Assembly (NCBI RefSeq): GCF_000712165.1
Contig: NZ_KL544010.1
Coordinates: forward strand, 287,116 to 351,115
DNA: 64,000 bases
Direction: 5' to 3'
From: Ureaplasma canigenitalium ATCC 51252
GTDB taxonomy: Bacteria > Bacillota_I > Bacilli_A > Mycoplasmatales > Mycoplasmoidaceae
This document shows positions 1-9,166 of this stretch, one piece after another; positions within the stretch are counted from its first letter, which is position 1, and each line of letters opens with the position of its first letter. The notes beneath the pieces were generated by a model that saw only the letters and a list, made by a program, of their open reading frames with translations, was not told where the DNA came from and made no database searches. The position numbers were made by a program, and so were the translations under genes.

Positions 1-303
1 CACCTTAGCAATTTCACCAAGATTCTTGTAATCATTAAAGATGATTAAAGAACCTCCTTTCTTTAGCAAAGGAGTTATTTTCCTTATTCATTCAACCTGA
101 TTAAACTGGTAATCTCATCGACCGAAATCAATTCCAGATCGACCGATACTCTTAAAATTATTAGGTCTTGAAATGTTGTAAGGTGGATCGGTAATAATCG
201 CATCAAAAAGTTCTTGTCCATATTGCTTTTTAAGATACTCAATATAAGTTAAAGCATCAGTTCTTATAATGTAAATACTCATAATGTTTGATGATATCAT
301 CAT
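1..303 (-). CDS. Site-specific DNA methyltransferase (N4-C/N6-A type), partial at window edge
   Basis: Only the N-terminal ~100 residues are in the window; the gene runs off the left edge. It carries the catalytic motif IV DPPYNIS at about residues 39-45. Read through one TGA (tryptophan) at 115-117, it continues into a stretch with two lysines and two glycines followed by SLIIFNDYKNLGEI, the conserved block of DPPY-type amino-methyltransferases. Such enzymes transfer a methyl group from S-adenosylmethionine to adenine N6 or cytosine N4 in DNA. The start is uncertain: the longest reading begins at 303, but the ATG at 280-282 (MSIYIIRTDAL) resembles typical starts of this family. Neither has an obvious ribosome binding site. 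It is divergent from the protease gene on its right. Specificity and any partner nuclease cannot be told from this fragment. Confidence 0.82.
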
Positions 304-340
304 AAAAGTAATTTATGATGGCAACAATATGATTAGAACG

Positions 341-359
341 AAAAAGTTAATAACTTTTT
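341..359. repeat. 19-nt perfect palindrome in a divergent intergenic region
   Basis: AAAAAGTTA, a single A, then TAACTTTTT form a perfect 9-bp inverted repeat between the methyltransferase start (minus) and the protease-gene promoter (plus). With a one-base centre it looks more like an operator half-site pair than a hairpin, although a run of T follows on the plus strand. It lies about 40 nt upstream of the -35 box at 399. Function is inferred only from position. Confidence 0.4.
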
Positions 360-398
360 TACCTTTCTTTCTATTCTTGTCTATTATGCTATATTTTT

Positions 399-427
399 TT
401 GATTCACACCTAATAAATATTTATAAT
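399..427 (+). promoter_or_regulatory. Promoter of the IdeS-like protease gene (TTGATT-17-TATAAT)
   Basis: TTGATT at 399-404 and TATAAT at 422-427 are separated by exactly 17 nt, a canonical sigma-70 type arrangement. The predicted start of transcription is near 434. A ribosome binding site AAAGG lies at 456-460, seven nt before the ATG at 468. Confidence 0.65.
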
Positions 428-467
428 TTAGTTTACTAAATTAGTTTTGGTAATGAAAGGTTAAAAG

Positions 468-2495
468 ATGAAAAAAAGTAAAAAGGTACTTATTTCAACT
501 TCCATCATTGGTTCTCTTCTTACAACAACAATACTTGCAAGTTGTGTTAGTCAAAAAAAGAGTATTAATGATTCGCAAATCAAAGAACTCGAACACATGG
601 GAATAAAGGAAGAAGAAAACGGTAAGAAAGTTCCTGAAAAAAACGATAAAAATGGTAATTTGAAAAACGACCAGCAAAACTCAAAGATAGATGGTAAACA
701 TGAGGATAACTCTTCAAAAGAAATGTCTAATCCACCGCACATTAATGAGAAGGATAGTGTTGAAGAATCAAAAAAAGATAATCATCATCGAGCACCTGAA
801 GAATTACCAAAGAGAGACGGAAAGTTAAATAAACCTGATGTAAGTAAAGAAACACCAAATGACCATCAAAAGCAACCTATACCAAAACAACCTGAAGAGC
901 ATCAAAACCCATTAGTTCCTGAAAAAAATTCTCCCGATAAAGACGAACAAGAGAAAATAGAAAAGCAAAACGAAGCATTAAATAACCTTAAAAACCAAGT
1001 AAAAGAACTAGTTAAAAAGATTAAGGATAAAACTGAACAAGAATCTTTTAATTCGCTCCTTGACAAGGCTAAAACAACCGATGAGATAAACGAGATAAAG
1101 ATAAGAGTCGACCAATCTCTTTTAAAACAAAAGAGTGATGAAGACAAATTTGAAAAGAAAAAGACAACTCTTATAAAAGAAATCGATGAAAATCTTAGTG
1201 ATATGAATCCTGAGAAGAAAGAGTTATTAAAAAATGTCGAGAGTGCTTTAACTTTTGATAATTTAATTACTTATGAAAATAAGTTCAATCAAATTGTCGA
1301 AAAGACAAGAGAAGAAATTAAAAAACACATTGACACTTTGACAGATAGTAGTCGAAAAGCAACCTTAAGATCAAGGGTAGATAGTCTTAAGAATGAACAT
1401 GAAATCCTAAAAATCTATAAAGAAGTCAGCATTTACAAAGAATATGAAGAATATGAGCCTAAGATTGATATAAGAAAAAATAACCGAAATAGCGATTTAG
1501 ATGGTACAGAGTTTGGTGAGTTCTTAAAAAAAGAGGGGGTAACAGATACTTTATTTCTAGCTGATGTTCATCCTTCTTTTAGAGATTTTTATCATTATGT
1601 TAACAAGGATGAAGATGTTGATACATGATTTCTAGAACACAAAGAAAACAATAACGAAGGGTGGTTTGATATCAACAAAGAATTTGCTCGTGGTGACAAC
1701 TTCCTTTGTGCAGCAGTTGTTGCTATCAATGCTATCCATTATTGAAGTTCAGTAAATAGTTTTTATATCGAAGAATACTTAAAAGACCCAAATAATGGTA
1801 TTGTAAAATTTGGCGATTTTAGAGAAGTCAATAAATTCTTTGAAAATAATAATGATGGTGTTAAAACTTTTACAGAAAACAGTAAATTGTTTGAAATGAT
1901 TAAAAATGTCTTCTCAGGTAAATTTGTTTATCCGCATAAACTTTTTGATACCTTAATAAATGGTTATGCCTATGATCCACTTGATTCTACACGAAACAAT
2001 GAATTTAAATATGAACGACATAAATCATCTGTGCACGGATGATTTAAGAATATCTTTAAGCAACATTTATTAACTAATCGTTGAACTTTCAACGAAGGAA
2101 GTAAAAAACAAGTCCTTAGTAACCGATTAAAAAATGAAATCTTAAATAATCGTGCCCTTGGTATTTCACATACTTATGGTAGTGTGTCCTATAACCACAT
2201 TATTAATGTTTGGGGGGCAGATTTTGACAAAGATGGAATAGTAAAAGCAATCTATGTCACAGACTCCGATGACCCTCGATTCTTCTTCGAAAAGAATGGA
2301 ATTAAAAAACGTGTCGGTCTTAAACGTTATAAGGTTGAATTCAATGAAAAAGAAAATAAGATTTACCTTGGTACAAGAGAAAAAAACATCACTGAAGCCC
2401 TTGACATTTATACTTTCGATTTAGGTACAAACTACTTTAGTCAATGATATTTAAATAAACGTCTAGCTGAACTAAATGAAGAAAAAATTAAATAA
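468..2495 (+). CDS. IdeS/Mac-like immunoglobulin-degrading cysteine protease, lipoprotein
   Basis: The 675-residue product starts with a lipoprotein signal peptide (lipobox LASC, lipidated Cys26). A disordered charged Lys/Glu/Pro region (about 30-165) and a predicted coiled-coil region (about 165-335) follow. The C-terminal ~330 residues are a papain-like domain of the IdeS/Mac type. Visible hallmarks are GWFDINKEF, DNFLCAAVV with nucleophile Cys414, GISHTYGSVSYNHI with His577, NVWGADFD, and AIYVTDSDD with Asp599 and Asp601. The His-to-Asp spacing (22, 24) equals that of streptococcal IdeS (H262, D284, D286), and Cys-to-His is 163 versus 168. Only two cysteines are visible: the lipid anchor and the nucleophile. 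IdeS cleaves the IgG hinge; here a membrane-tethered antibody protease with a long stalk is inferred, and the immunoglobulin class is unknown. In-frame TGA codons encode Trp, so a standard-code reading would break the gene at 1628. It is monocistronic, with its own promoter and terminator. Confidence 0.9.
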
Positions 2496-2514
2496 TCATT
2501 AACTAATAACGAAT

Positions 2515-2552
2515 AAAAAATCCGTCTTAAAGTCTTTAAAATGGATTTTTTT
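2515..2552 (+). terminator. Terminator of the protease gene
   Basis: AAAAAATCC (2515-2523) pairs with GGATTTTTT (2543-2551) around a 19-nt loop, ending in a T run. It begins 20 nt after the stop codon. The GC core is only two base pairs, so termination strength is uncertain. Confidence 0.5.
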
Positions 2553-2745
2553 GTTATTTAGGTGCTTCTCCCGGAACCATTCAAAAAAATGAAAAGGTTT
2601 TCCTGTTCTTATTCAATAGGTGGATACAAAAAATTAATCTTCGCTTAGTTTTGATAGTATACTCTTCCCAGTGTTACGATAGCATTAATAACATTGTTTA
2701 ATTTCATTAGTTGCTATCTATGTTTAATCTTAGATAATCTAAAAA

Positions 2746-2772
2746 AAACATTCCCCAAAATGGAAAATGTTT
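2746..2772 (-). terminator. Terminator of the repeat lipoprotein gene
   Basis: On the minus strand AAACATT pairs with AATGTTT, with an inner TTCC/GGGA pairing. The stem is followed by a run of eight T. It lies about 25 nt beyond the stop codon at 2797. Confidence 0.65.
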
Positions 2773-2796
2773 TATTAGTTAAATAGAGCGATTAAA

Positions 2797-5379
2797 TTAG
2801 CTCCGTTGATTTAGTTGTGGTTTCGTCATTAATTCAGGTGAAGTTTTAAAATTGTCAAAATTAATTTCTTTAGATTCAACAAGTATTTTTTCAATTATGT
2901 ACTTCTTATTCGGTTCTAAATGTGATAGTACAACTTCAATTTCTTTACCACTAGTATCAACTGGTGATTCAATAAGATCTTCTTTATCTTTTAATTTAAA
3001 ATAAATCTTTAGACCTGCCTTGATTTCGTGATCAAAAGTAATTCCAAGAACAATACCAATTGGTGAACTATCTTTTACTTCTAATTTTTCAACTCTTGAT
3101 GCTTCAGTAACATCAGGTGTTTCAAACTCCTGATCTTTAATAGCAGAAATGTCAAGATTGTTGTTATTATTAGAAATAAATTCAATTTTATATTTTGTCT
3201 TTGGTTCCAACCGTTGGAAGGTAACATTTACCTCATTTGATGCTTTTGTTACCTGTACAATTTTCAATTCTTCATTATTTATTAACTTAAAAGTTAAATG
3301 GGTATTATCCGGTAATTCCTTATCAAAAGTTACTTTAAGGGTGAATGAATTGTAGGTAGAACTTGTAAGTTCGGCTTTTGTTACTTTTGCTTTTAGCTTC
3401 GTAATACCTTCATCGTCTGCTGTTTCAAAATTACTATTAGTTAGAGTACTTAAATTTAGTTGTTTGCCATCAAGCGAAACCTTAATAACTCGATACATTG
3501 TGTTTTTCATTAAACCAGAGAACATCACTGCAACTTCATTGGTTTCTTTGTCAATGGTAACTTCAACCAACTTATTATCCTTATCAAGTTCAACCTTGAT
3601 TCTAGTACCTATTTTAAGTTTTTTATTAAAAGCAACTTTCAATGTAAACGATTCGGTTGTTCTCGATGATTCAGCAATTGTAATACCAGTAACCATCGGT
3701 TCAGCACCCGGATTTGGTGGATTTACCTTTTTGTCTTCTTTGGTAATTAATTCTTGATTTTTAATTGCATTAATATCTAATGTTTTATCACCAAGAGTGA
3801 TATTTTTAACCTTGTAAGTAGTCTTAGCAGTTAGACCTTTGAAGTCGAAGGAAATTTCTTTACTATCTATGTCTAGTGTTTTTTCAACAGATTTATCTTC
3901 TTTATCTAACTCAATTTTAATCTTTGTTCCTTTTTTCACTTCCTTATCAAAAGTAAGTTTTAGAGTAAAGGAATTTGCAGTTTTTGAAGATTCGTCTAAC
4001 TCAAGTTTTGTTATTTTAGGTTCTTCATCGACTTTAGGCGGATCAACTTTTTTCGATTCGTCGGTCATCAATTCAGTATCCTTAACTGCATCTAAATCAA
4101 GAATTGTATCTCCAATCTTGATTGATTCAATTTTATATTTCGTACCTTTAGTTAGATTAGTAAAATCAAGAGTTACTGTGTTTGTATTAGCAGTTAATGT
4201 TTCTGAAACTTCAGGATTAACACCAACCAACTTAACTATAACTTTTTTTCCTTTTTCAATCTCTTTATCAAAAGAAATTGTTAATTGTAAAGTCGTTGCA
4301 GTTTTAGATGAAACAACTACTTTAGTTGGTTTCGGATCTTTGATTGCTTGACTTGGATCAACTGTTTGAAATTCCTTATCCTTAACTCTAGCTAAGTCAA
4401 CTTCTTTACCGTTAACGGTCAACGAAGATATTCGATAATTTGTATTTTCGCTTAATCCATTAATGTTGTAGGTAAATTCATTACCTTTTTTTGTGGTCTT
4501 AAAAGTGTAAGGTGTTTTAAATTCATTAATTTTAAAACTAATCGTAGCATCATTATCTATCTCATCTTTAAATATGAATTTAAGTTCAAGTGAGGTCTCG
4601 GTTCTTGAAAGAAGCATTATGTCTTGAATCTCGTTTTTAGCATCTTTTTTCTCTTTTGAATCTTCAACACTAATAACACTATTTTTGATAGCAGAAACAT
4701 CAATGTCTCTCGTTTCAGCATCAATCACAGTCAACGATTCTACTTTGTATTCAACATTCTGTTGAAGACCTTCAAGTTTGAAAGTAACAATATTTGAACT
4801 GTTTGTAATTTTTTGTTCAATAACTTGATTTAAATTAGTTATTTTAACCTTAACTGTCGCATTTTTTTCAACTTGGTAATCTAGGGTAACCGAAATAGAA
4901 GCTCCGTTTTTTGTTTTATCATGAACGGTAATTATGTTTGCTTTTGTCGGATATTTTTTAACTTCTTCTTGCTTAAAACTTGATGCTAAAATTTCCTTCG
5001 TAAAGTTATTCGACTTCTTATCCCCTTTCATTAGTTGATAAGTAACCACAATTTTAGTATTGGTAGAATCCTTCGAAGCACTAATAAAAAGAACACTTAC
5101 AGTGTCATCGTTAGTATTAAAAAGATATTTATCTGCATCAAATAATGCATCTTTAAAGAGTGTATTATTAGCATCCTTATATTGAACGGTAACCTTAGTA
5201 TTTAACTGATTAAAATCAACTTCGGTCGTTCCTGGTGAAGGTTTAGGTTTTGGAGTCGGTTTTGGGTTTTGTGCTTTTGAACCATTATTACGACAAGCAA
5301 CTGCGATGGAAGCTAATGTTCCAAGTACAAGCGATACTCCAAGAATACCAAATAAGGTTTTTTTAATTTTTAATTTCAT
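2797..5379 (-). CDS. Surface lipoprotein made of about seven Fn3-like (DUF1410-type) repeats
   Basis: The 860-residue product has a signal peptide ending in a lipobox AVAC, with lipidated Cys29 as the only cysteine. A Pro/Lys spacer follows (KPTPKPKPSPG). The rest is a head domain and roughly seven modules of 90-95 residues. Each module runs: a serine/threonine-rich strand, SFTLKLTFDKE-like strand, KGTKIKIELD-like strand, the signature GL-x-x-x-T-x-Y-K-V, then a strand ending LDINAIK-x-x-E. This build (L-x-x-x-T-x-Y tyrosine corner) is Fn3-like and resembles the repeats called DUF1410 in ureaplasma surface proteins; a profile search was not possible here. The same signature recurs in the two large proteins at 15,914-30,810. 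Likely role is adhesion or antigenic surface coating (inference). The start is well supported: AAAGGAG sits 7 nt upstream of the ATG (5387-5393). Near-identical repeats offer scope for size variation by recombination. Confidence 0.85.
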   Translation of the reverse strand: MKLKIKKTLFGILGVSLVLGTLASIAVACRNNGSKAQNPKPTPKPKPSPGTTEVDFNQLNTKVTVQYKDANNTLFKDALFDADKYLFNTNDDTVSVLFISASKDSTNTKIVVTYQLMKGDKKSNNFTKEILASSFKQEEVKKYPTKANIITVHDKTKNGASISVTLDYQVEKNATVKVKITNLNQVIEQKITNSSNIVTFKLEGLQQNVEYKVESLTVIDAETRDIDVSAIKNSVISVEDSKEKKDAKNEIQDIMLLSRTETSLELKFIFKDEIDNDATISFKINEFKTPYTFKTTKKGNEFTYNINGLSENTNYRISSLTVNGKEVDLARVKDKEFQTVDPSQAIKDPKPTKVVVSSKTATTLQLTISFDKEIEKGKKVIVKLVGVNPEVSETLTANTNTVTLDFTNLTKGTKYKIESIKIGDTILDLDAVKDTELMTDESKKVDPPKVDEEPKITKLELDESSKTANSFTLKLTFDKEVKKGTKIKIELDKEDKSVEKTLDIDSKEISFDFKGLTAKTTYKVKNITLGDKTLDINAIKNQELITKEDKKVNPPNPGAEPMVTGITIAESSRTTESFTLKVAFNKKLKIGTRIKVELDKDNKLVEVTIDKETNEVAVMFSGLMKNTMYRVIKVSLDGKQLNLSTLTNSNFETADDEGITKLKAKVTKAELTSSTYNSFTLKVTFDKELPDNTHLTFKLINNEELKIVQVTKASNEVNVTFQRLEPKTKYKIEFISNNNNNLDISAIKDQEFETPDVTEASRVEKLEVKDSSPIGIVLGITFDHEIKAGLKIYFKLKDKEDLIESPVDTSGKEIEVVLSHLEPNKKYIIEKILVESKEINFDNFKTSPELMTKPQLNQRS

Positions 5380-5622
5380 AAGGATACTCCTTTCGGATAT
5401 TATTATTAAAATAATAATTTAAGTATTGAATTTAATAATACCTTTTATTAAAAAGGAAAAAATGATAAAAAGTAAGAAAATTATTGTTTTTACTAATCTT
5501 TTTGCCTTCAGAAGTTAAGGATATTAAATGTTAATCTAAATAATATTTCAATTTACTTTTTTTATCTCAACTCTTTTAAGATTAAAAAGAGAATTAAGGA
5601 TATTTACTTTAAAATTATTAAT

Positions 5623-6798
5623 ATGGATTTAGATAAAGTTAAAAACAAGAAAATTAAAGTCGCTGTTGGAGTTTCTGGGGGTGTTGATAGTTCAGTTGTC
5701 GCTCTTCTTTTAAAAGAACAAGGATATGATGTGATTGGAGTTCACATGTCAAATTGGGACCCAATCAGTAATATGGAAGTTTTAAGTGGCGATGAAAACT
5801 ATGACGATGCAAATTGTTCTAAAGAAAAGGAATATCAAGATGCAAAGAAGGTGTGTGAAATCCTTAATATTCCAATTAAGAGAGTTTTTTTTGTTAGAGA
5901 ATACTGAAACGAAGTGTTTTCTTATTTTATAAAGGAATATGAAAATAACCGAACACCAAATCCTGATGTTTTGTGTAACAAAAACATCAAATTTAAACAT
6001 TTTCTTAACTACTGTTTAAATGAATTAAAGGTTGATTATATTGCGATGGGACATTATGCAAATGTTGTTCATTATGAGAATTATTCTCTACTTACAAAAG
6101 CTAAGGATACAAATAAAGACCAAACCTATTTTCTTTGTGAACTTAACCAAGATCAAATTAGAAAAACACTTTTTCCAATAGGTCATCTGTCAAAAAAAGA
6201 AGTCCGTGAATTAGCAAAATTACACCATCTAAATACGGCTGATAAAAAAGATTCAACCGGTATTTGCTTTATCGGTGAACGTAATTTTCGTCAATTCCTT
6301 TCGAACTATATTCCTAATCAAAAAGGAAAAATTATTGATTTTTTAACCGATGAAGTTATTGGTGAACACATTGGAACAATGTATTATACTATCGGTCAAA
6401 ATAAGGATCTACATCTTTCTGGAATGAAAAGTAAGTATTTTGTTTGTTATAAAGATATTAGAAACAAGCAATTGTATGTCATTGAAGAAGATAAGAAAAA
6501 TGAGTATCTAAGTTCAACAATAACAACTCTTGAGAGTTTTAATTTTATCTACCAACCATCTAATTTCAACCATCTCCAAGTTCGTTTTCGACATCGCGGT
6601 GAACTTATTAATGTTAAGAATTTAATATTAAAAGACAATGGAGAAATAGAAATCGAACACATTCGAACAGTTAGCATCGCACCTGGTCAGTTTGCTGTTC
6701 TTTATCAAAACGAAATCTGTCTTGGTGGTGGTATCATTAAAGAAACAAATTCATTAGTTAATAAGGTATTTAAGGAAAGAGAAAATGGCTTCAAGTAA
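5623..6798 (+). CDS. mnmA: tRNA-uridine 2-sulfurtransferase MnmA
   Basis: The 391-residue product is the tRNA-specific 2-thiouridylase, which thiolates U34 of Lys, Glu and Gln tRNAs using ATP and a persulfide sulfur. The ATP pyrophosphatase P-loop SGGVDSSV is at about residues 19-26. The catalytic cysteines are Cys118 in NPDVLCN and Cys215 in [16 protein letters not shown] and the DQTYFLCEL motif are also present. Length matches the family. One in-frame TGA at 5908-5910 encodes Trp, so a standard-code reading would wrongly split the gene. The usual TIGQRKGL segment reads [10 protein letters not shown] here, a small departure. It is divergent from the repeat lipoprotein and overlaps the downstream ferredoxin gene by 14 nt. 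Confidence 0.95.
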
Positions 6799-7018
6799 AC
6801 AAATTGCAATTGTTGATCGTAGTTTATGTATTTCATGTGGAGCATGTGAAAGTGTTTGCCCAGTCGATGCTATTCACATTGATGAAGACGGTAAGGCATG
6901 AGCTGATGAAAAATGCATTTCATGCGGAGCTTGTTGTCTCGTTTGTCCTGTTGGTTGTATAACAATGGGGAAAATGGAAGAATGATATGAAATGTATAAA
7001 AAGCACTTCAAAAAGTAA
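6785..7018 (+). CDS. Small 2[4Fe-4S] ferredoxin
   Basis: This 77-residue protein has two complete CxxCxxCxxxCP cluster motifs: Cys15/18/21/25 and Cys44/47/50/54, plus an extra Cys51 and Cys58. It is a bacterial-type dicluster ferredoxin, a soluble low-potential electron carrier. Two TGA codons encode Trp (residue 39 and near the C-terminus), which hides the gene from standard-code scanners. The ATG lies inside the end of mnmA (14-nt overlap, different frame), so translation is probably coupled. What reduces or oxidises it in a mollicute with few redox enzymes is not clear from the window. A link to iron-sulfur or sulfur transfer for MnmA is only suggested by the overlap. Confidence 0.92.
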
Positions 7019-7383
7019 AAAAATTTCAATCAAACTTTTCTTGAAACAATACATAAAAACAAAAGTAAATACATTATTGTCATTTGAAAGCAGAAAATGT
7101 CAAAGTTGTTAAAAATGAAGATCCATCGAATTATAATCCTCGCTATTTAAACGATATTTTGAAATAAAGTAAAAAGTTAATTAATCATAATTTCGAAAGT
7201 GTTCTAAATTTTTCATTTAAGGCCTCATTCGTCTAAAAGTGCCTATATTATTAAGGGTGAAAAATTTGGTAACGGAACTGAAAAAGATATGGACATGCTA
7301 CCTAATGGTGATATGATGACCACCAATGTTTTGGATTAAACAATAAATATATAGCTAAAATTATTGAAGATGTTTTGAAGTAG
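7019..7383 (+). pseudogene. Decayed gene remnant with multiple frameshifts
   Basis: Directly after the ferredoxin stop there is coding-like sequence without a start. A stretch beginning NFNQTFLETIHKNKSKYI continues only after a one-base shift as KAENVKVVKNEDPSNYNPR and stops at 7165-7167. Further on, a segment with KSAYIIKGEKFGNGTEKD and MLPNGDMM reads to a stop, then resumes in another frame as HQCFGLNNKYIAKIIEDVLK before stopping at 7381-7383. At least three shifts are needed to join the pieces. I do not recognise the family. Its place directly before a DNA methyltransferase makes a lost restriction-modification partner plausible, but this is inference. Confidence 0.6.
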
Positions 7384-7389
7384 GAAAAT

Positions 7390-8649
7390 ATGAAATTAAC
7401 TGTTATTGAACTTTTTGCAGGTGTAGGTGGTTTCAGGGTCGGTTTAAATAAAATTAATAATATCGATTCAAAAGGTCGAGCAATCGAAAAAGGTTCGTGG
7501 GAATTTCTTTATGCTAATCAATATGAACCATTAACTGTTGCTCAACATGCTTATGACTGTTACAAAAAAAGATTTGTAGATAGTTTTTGTTCAAACATTG
7601 ACATTAAAGATGTTAATGCTGCTGATATTCCTAATCACTCGCTATTGGTTGCTGGATTTCCTTGTCAGGATTATTCAGTGGCAAAATCATTAACCAACGA
7701 AAAGGGTATAGAAGGAAAAAAAGGGGTTCTTTTTTGGGAAATAAAAAGAATTATTGAAGCCAAACAAACTCCTTTTTTATTATTAGAAAATGTTGATCGT
7801 CTTCTTAAATCTCCATCCGGTATGAAGGGTAGAGATTTTGCAATTATGCTCAAGACATTTCATAATCTAGGATACGGTGTTCAATGAAGGGTAATTAACG
7901 CTTCTTATTATGGAATGCCGCAAAAAAGAAAGCGTATTTTCATTTTTGCTTTCAAGGAAAATACATTATTTTTTAAAGATTCCGACCTTTCAAAGCAACC
8001 ATTACCTTCTAATCTATTCAACACAGTTTTCCCTATAGAAATAAAAAGTGAAATTAAAGAATTAGATTTAAATCACTACAAAGATGCTATGGATATTACT
8101 AAAAATTACCATGATGGTAAGTTTCTAGATTCGGGCATTATGTTAAATGGTGTCGTTAAAATGTTCGATGTTAATCCTATTCGTGAAAACATATTCCCAC
8201 TGAAAAAAATTATTAATAAAGCATTTAACAAAAAAAATAACTATGAAAAATATATCGTAGATTTAAATAATCTTGATAAATGAATATATCTAAAGGGGGC
8301 AAAAAAAATTGAACGTTTTTCAAAAAGCGGACACAAATATTTTTATAGCGAAGGAAGTATGAATTTTCCTGATGATTTAGATTCTCCAGCTAGAACACTT
8401 TTAACTAGTGAAGGATCTGTCAATCGTTCATCGCATATTATTTTTGATATGAATCTAAAGCAATATAGATTGCTAACTCCTAATGAATGTGAGTTAATCC
8501 AAATGTTTCCACTTGATTGAACCGACACAATGAATGATCGCAAAAGATACTTTATGATGGGAAACGCTCTTGTCACTGGAATAATTGAAAGGTTAGAACC
8601 TTATTTAAAGGAAATTATTAAAAATGAACCGGAAGTTCATCAATCTTAA
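7390..8649 (+). CDS. DNA (cytosine-5) methyltransferase, type II
   Basis: The 419-residue enzyme methylates C5 of cytosine in a specific DNA site with S-adenosylmethionine. The motif order is complete: motif I FAGVGGFRVG (about residues 10-19), motif IV GFPCQDYSVA with catalytic Cys92, motif VI LLLENVDRLL, motif VIII MPQKRKRIFIFAF, a variable target-recognition region, motif IX SPARTLLTSEGSVNRSSH, and motif X MGNALVTGI. Three TGA codons (7885, 8281, 8518) are read as Trp, so the gene is intact rather than broken. No recognisable nuclease gene is adjacent; the decayed sequence just upstream may be what remains of one. It may therefore act as an orphan methylase in epigenetic regulation or protection (inference). 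Target sequence cannot be read from motifs alone. Confidence 0.93.
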
Positions 8650-8675
8650 AATCGAAAAAGACTTAAAATGCTTTT

Positions 8676-8700
8676 CTTAAAGTAATTACTTTGCTTTAAG
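8676..8700. terminator. Possible shared hairpin between convergent genes
   Basis: CTTAAAG (8676-8682) and CTTTAAG (8694-8700) can form a 7-bp stem in the gap between the cytosine methyltransferase (plus) and acpS (minus). No strong T run follows on either strand, so a terminator role is tentative. The rest of 8650-8815 shows nothing else I can support. Confidence 0.3.
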
Positions 8701-8815
8701 ACTAATTTATATTTACCGTTTTACTAATAAACATATAAATAACATTTTAAAAAGTAAAAAACACTAACGATTTTGAAAAAAACAAGCGGTTTTCTTCCAA
8801 AACAGATAGTGAACT

Positions 8816-9166
8816 TTACTCATTAACAAAACCGACTAAACTGGCAATTAAATAATCTTGTTCATAGGAAAGGGAAAGAATGAGATTATTTTTTTCAGTG
8901 TTGTTAATGTAAATTTTACGACCATTTTCAGTCTTCAAGATATAAATATCTTTATATGAATAAGAAGTCCCAAGTGCTTTAAAAATACATTCTTTGCAAG
9001 CAAGAATCGAAGCAAGATATTTCACTTTTTCAAGACCTTCTAAACTATCAAAGTGGATAATTTCCTTTAGATGCATAATTTTCGATGCATATTTTTTAAG
9101 CTCAGGTAAGCTTAAAGACAGAAACCGTGTGTATTTTACTAAATCAATACCGTGAATTAATTTCAT
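8816..9166 (-). CDS. acpS: Holo-[acyl-carrier-protein] synthase
   Basis: This 116-residue protein is a group I phosphopantetheinyl transferase. It moves 4'-phosphopantetheine from CoA to a serine of acyl carrier protein. The metal-binding motif GIDLV is at residues 6-10 (Asp8), and the signature ASILACKECIFKALG contains the conserved Lys-Glu pair. Length is normal for AcpS. The ATG overlaps the stop codon of the upstream DivIVA-like gene (TAATG), so it is the last, translationally coupled gene of a minus-strand operon. Confidence 0.92.
   Translation of the reverse strand: MKLIHGIDLVKYTRFLSLSLPELKKYASKIMHLKEIIHFDSLEGLEKVKYLASILACKECIFKALGTSYSYKDIYILKTENGRKIYINNTEKNNLILSLSYEQDYLIASLVGFVNE

Larger units (their letters stand above)
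2496..2796. other. Convergent intergenic region
   Basis: About 300 nt lie between the convergent protease gene and the repeat lipoprotein gene. I see a terminator-like hairpin for each strand, at 2515-2552 and 2746-2772, and no convincing reading frame or RNA gene between them. A weak imperfect inverted repeat (GGAACC ... GGTTTTCC) lies near 2574-2604. Confidence 0.5.

Noticed and set aside
3839-4351. 170-residue open frame on the plus strand
   Set aside because: It is antisense to the repeat lipoprotein, Ser-rich in the way reverse frames of Lys/Asp-rich repeats are, and lacks a ribosome binding site.
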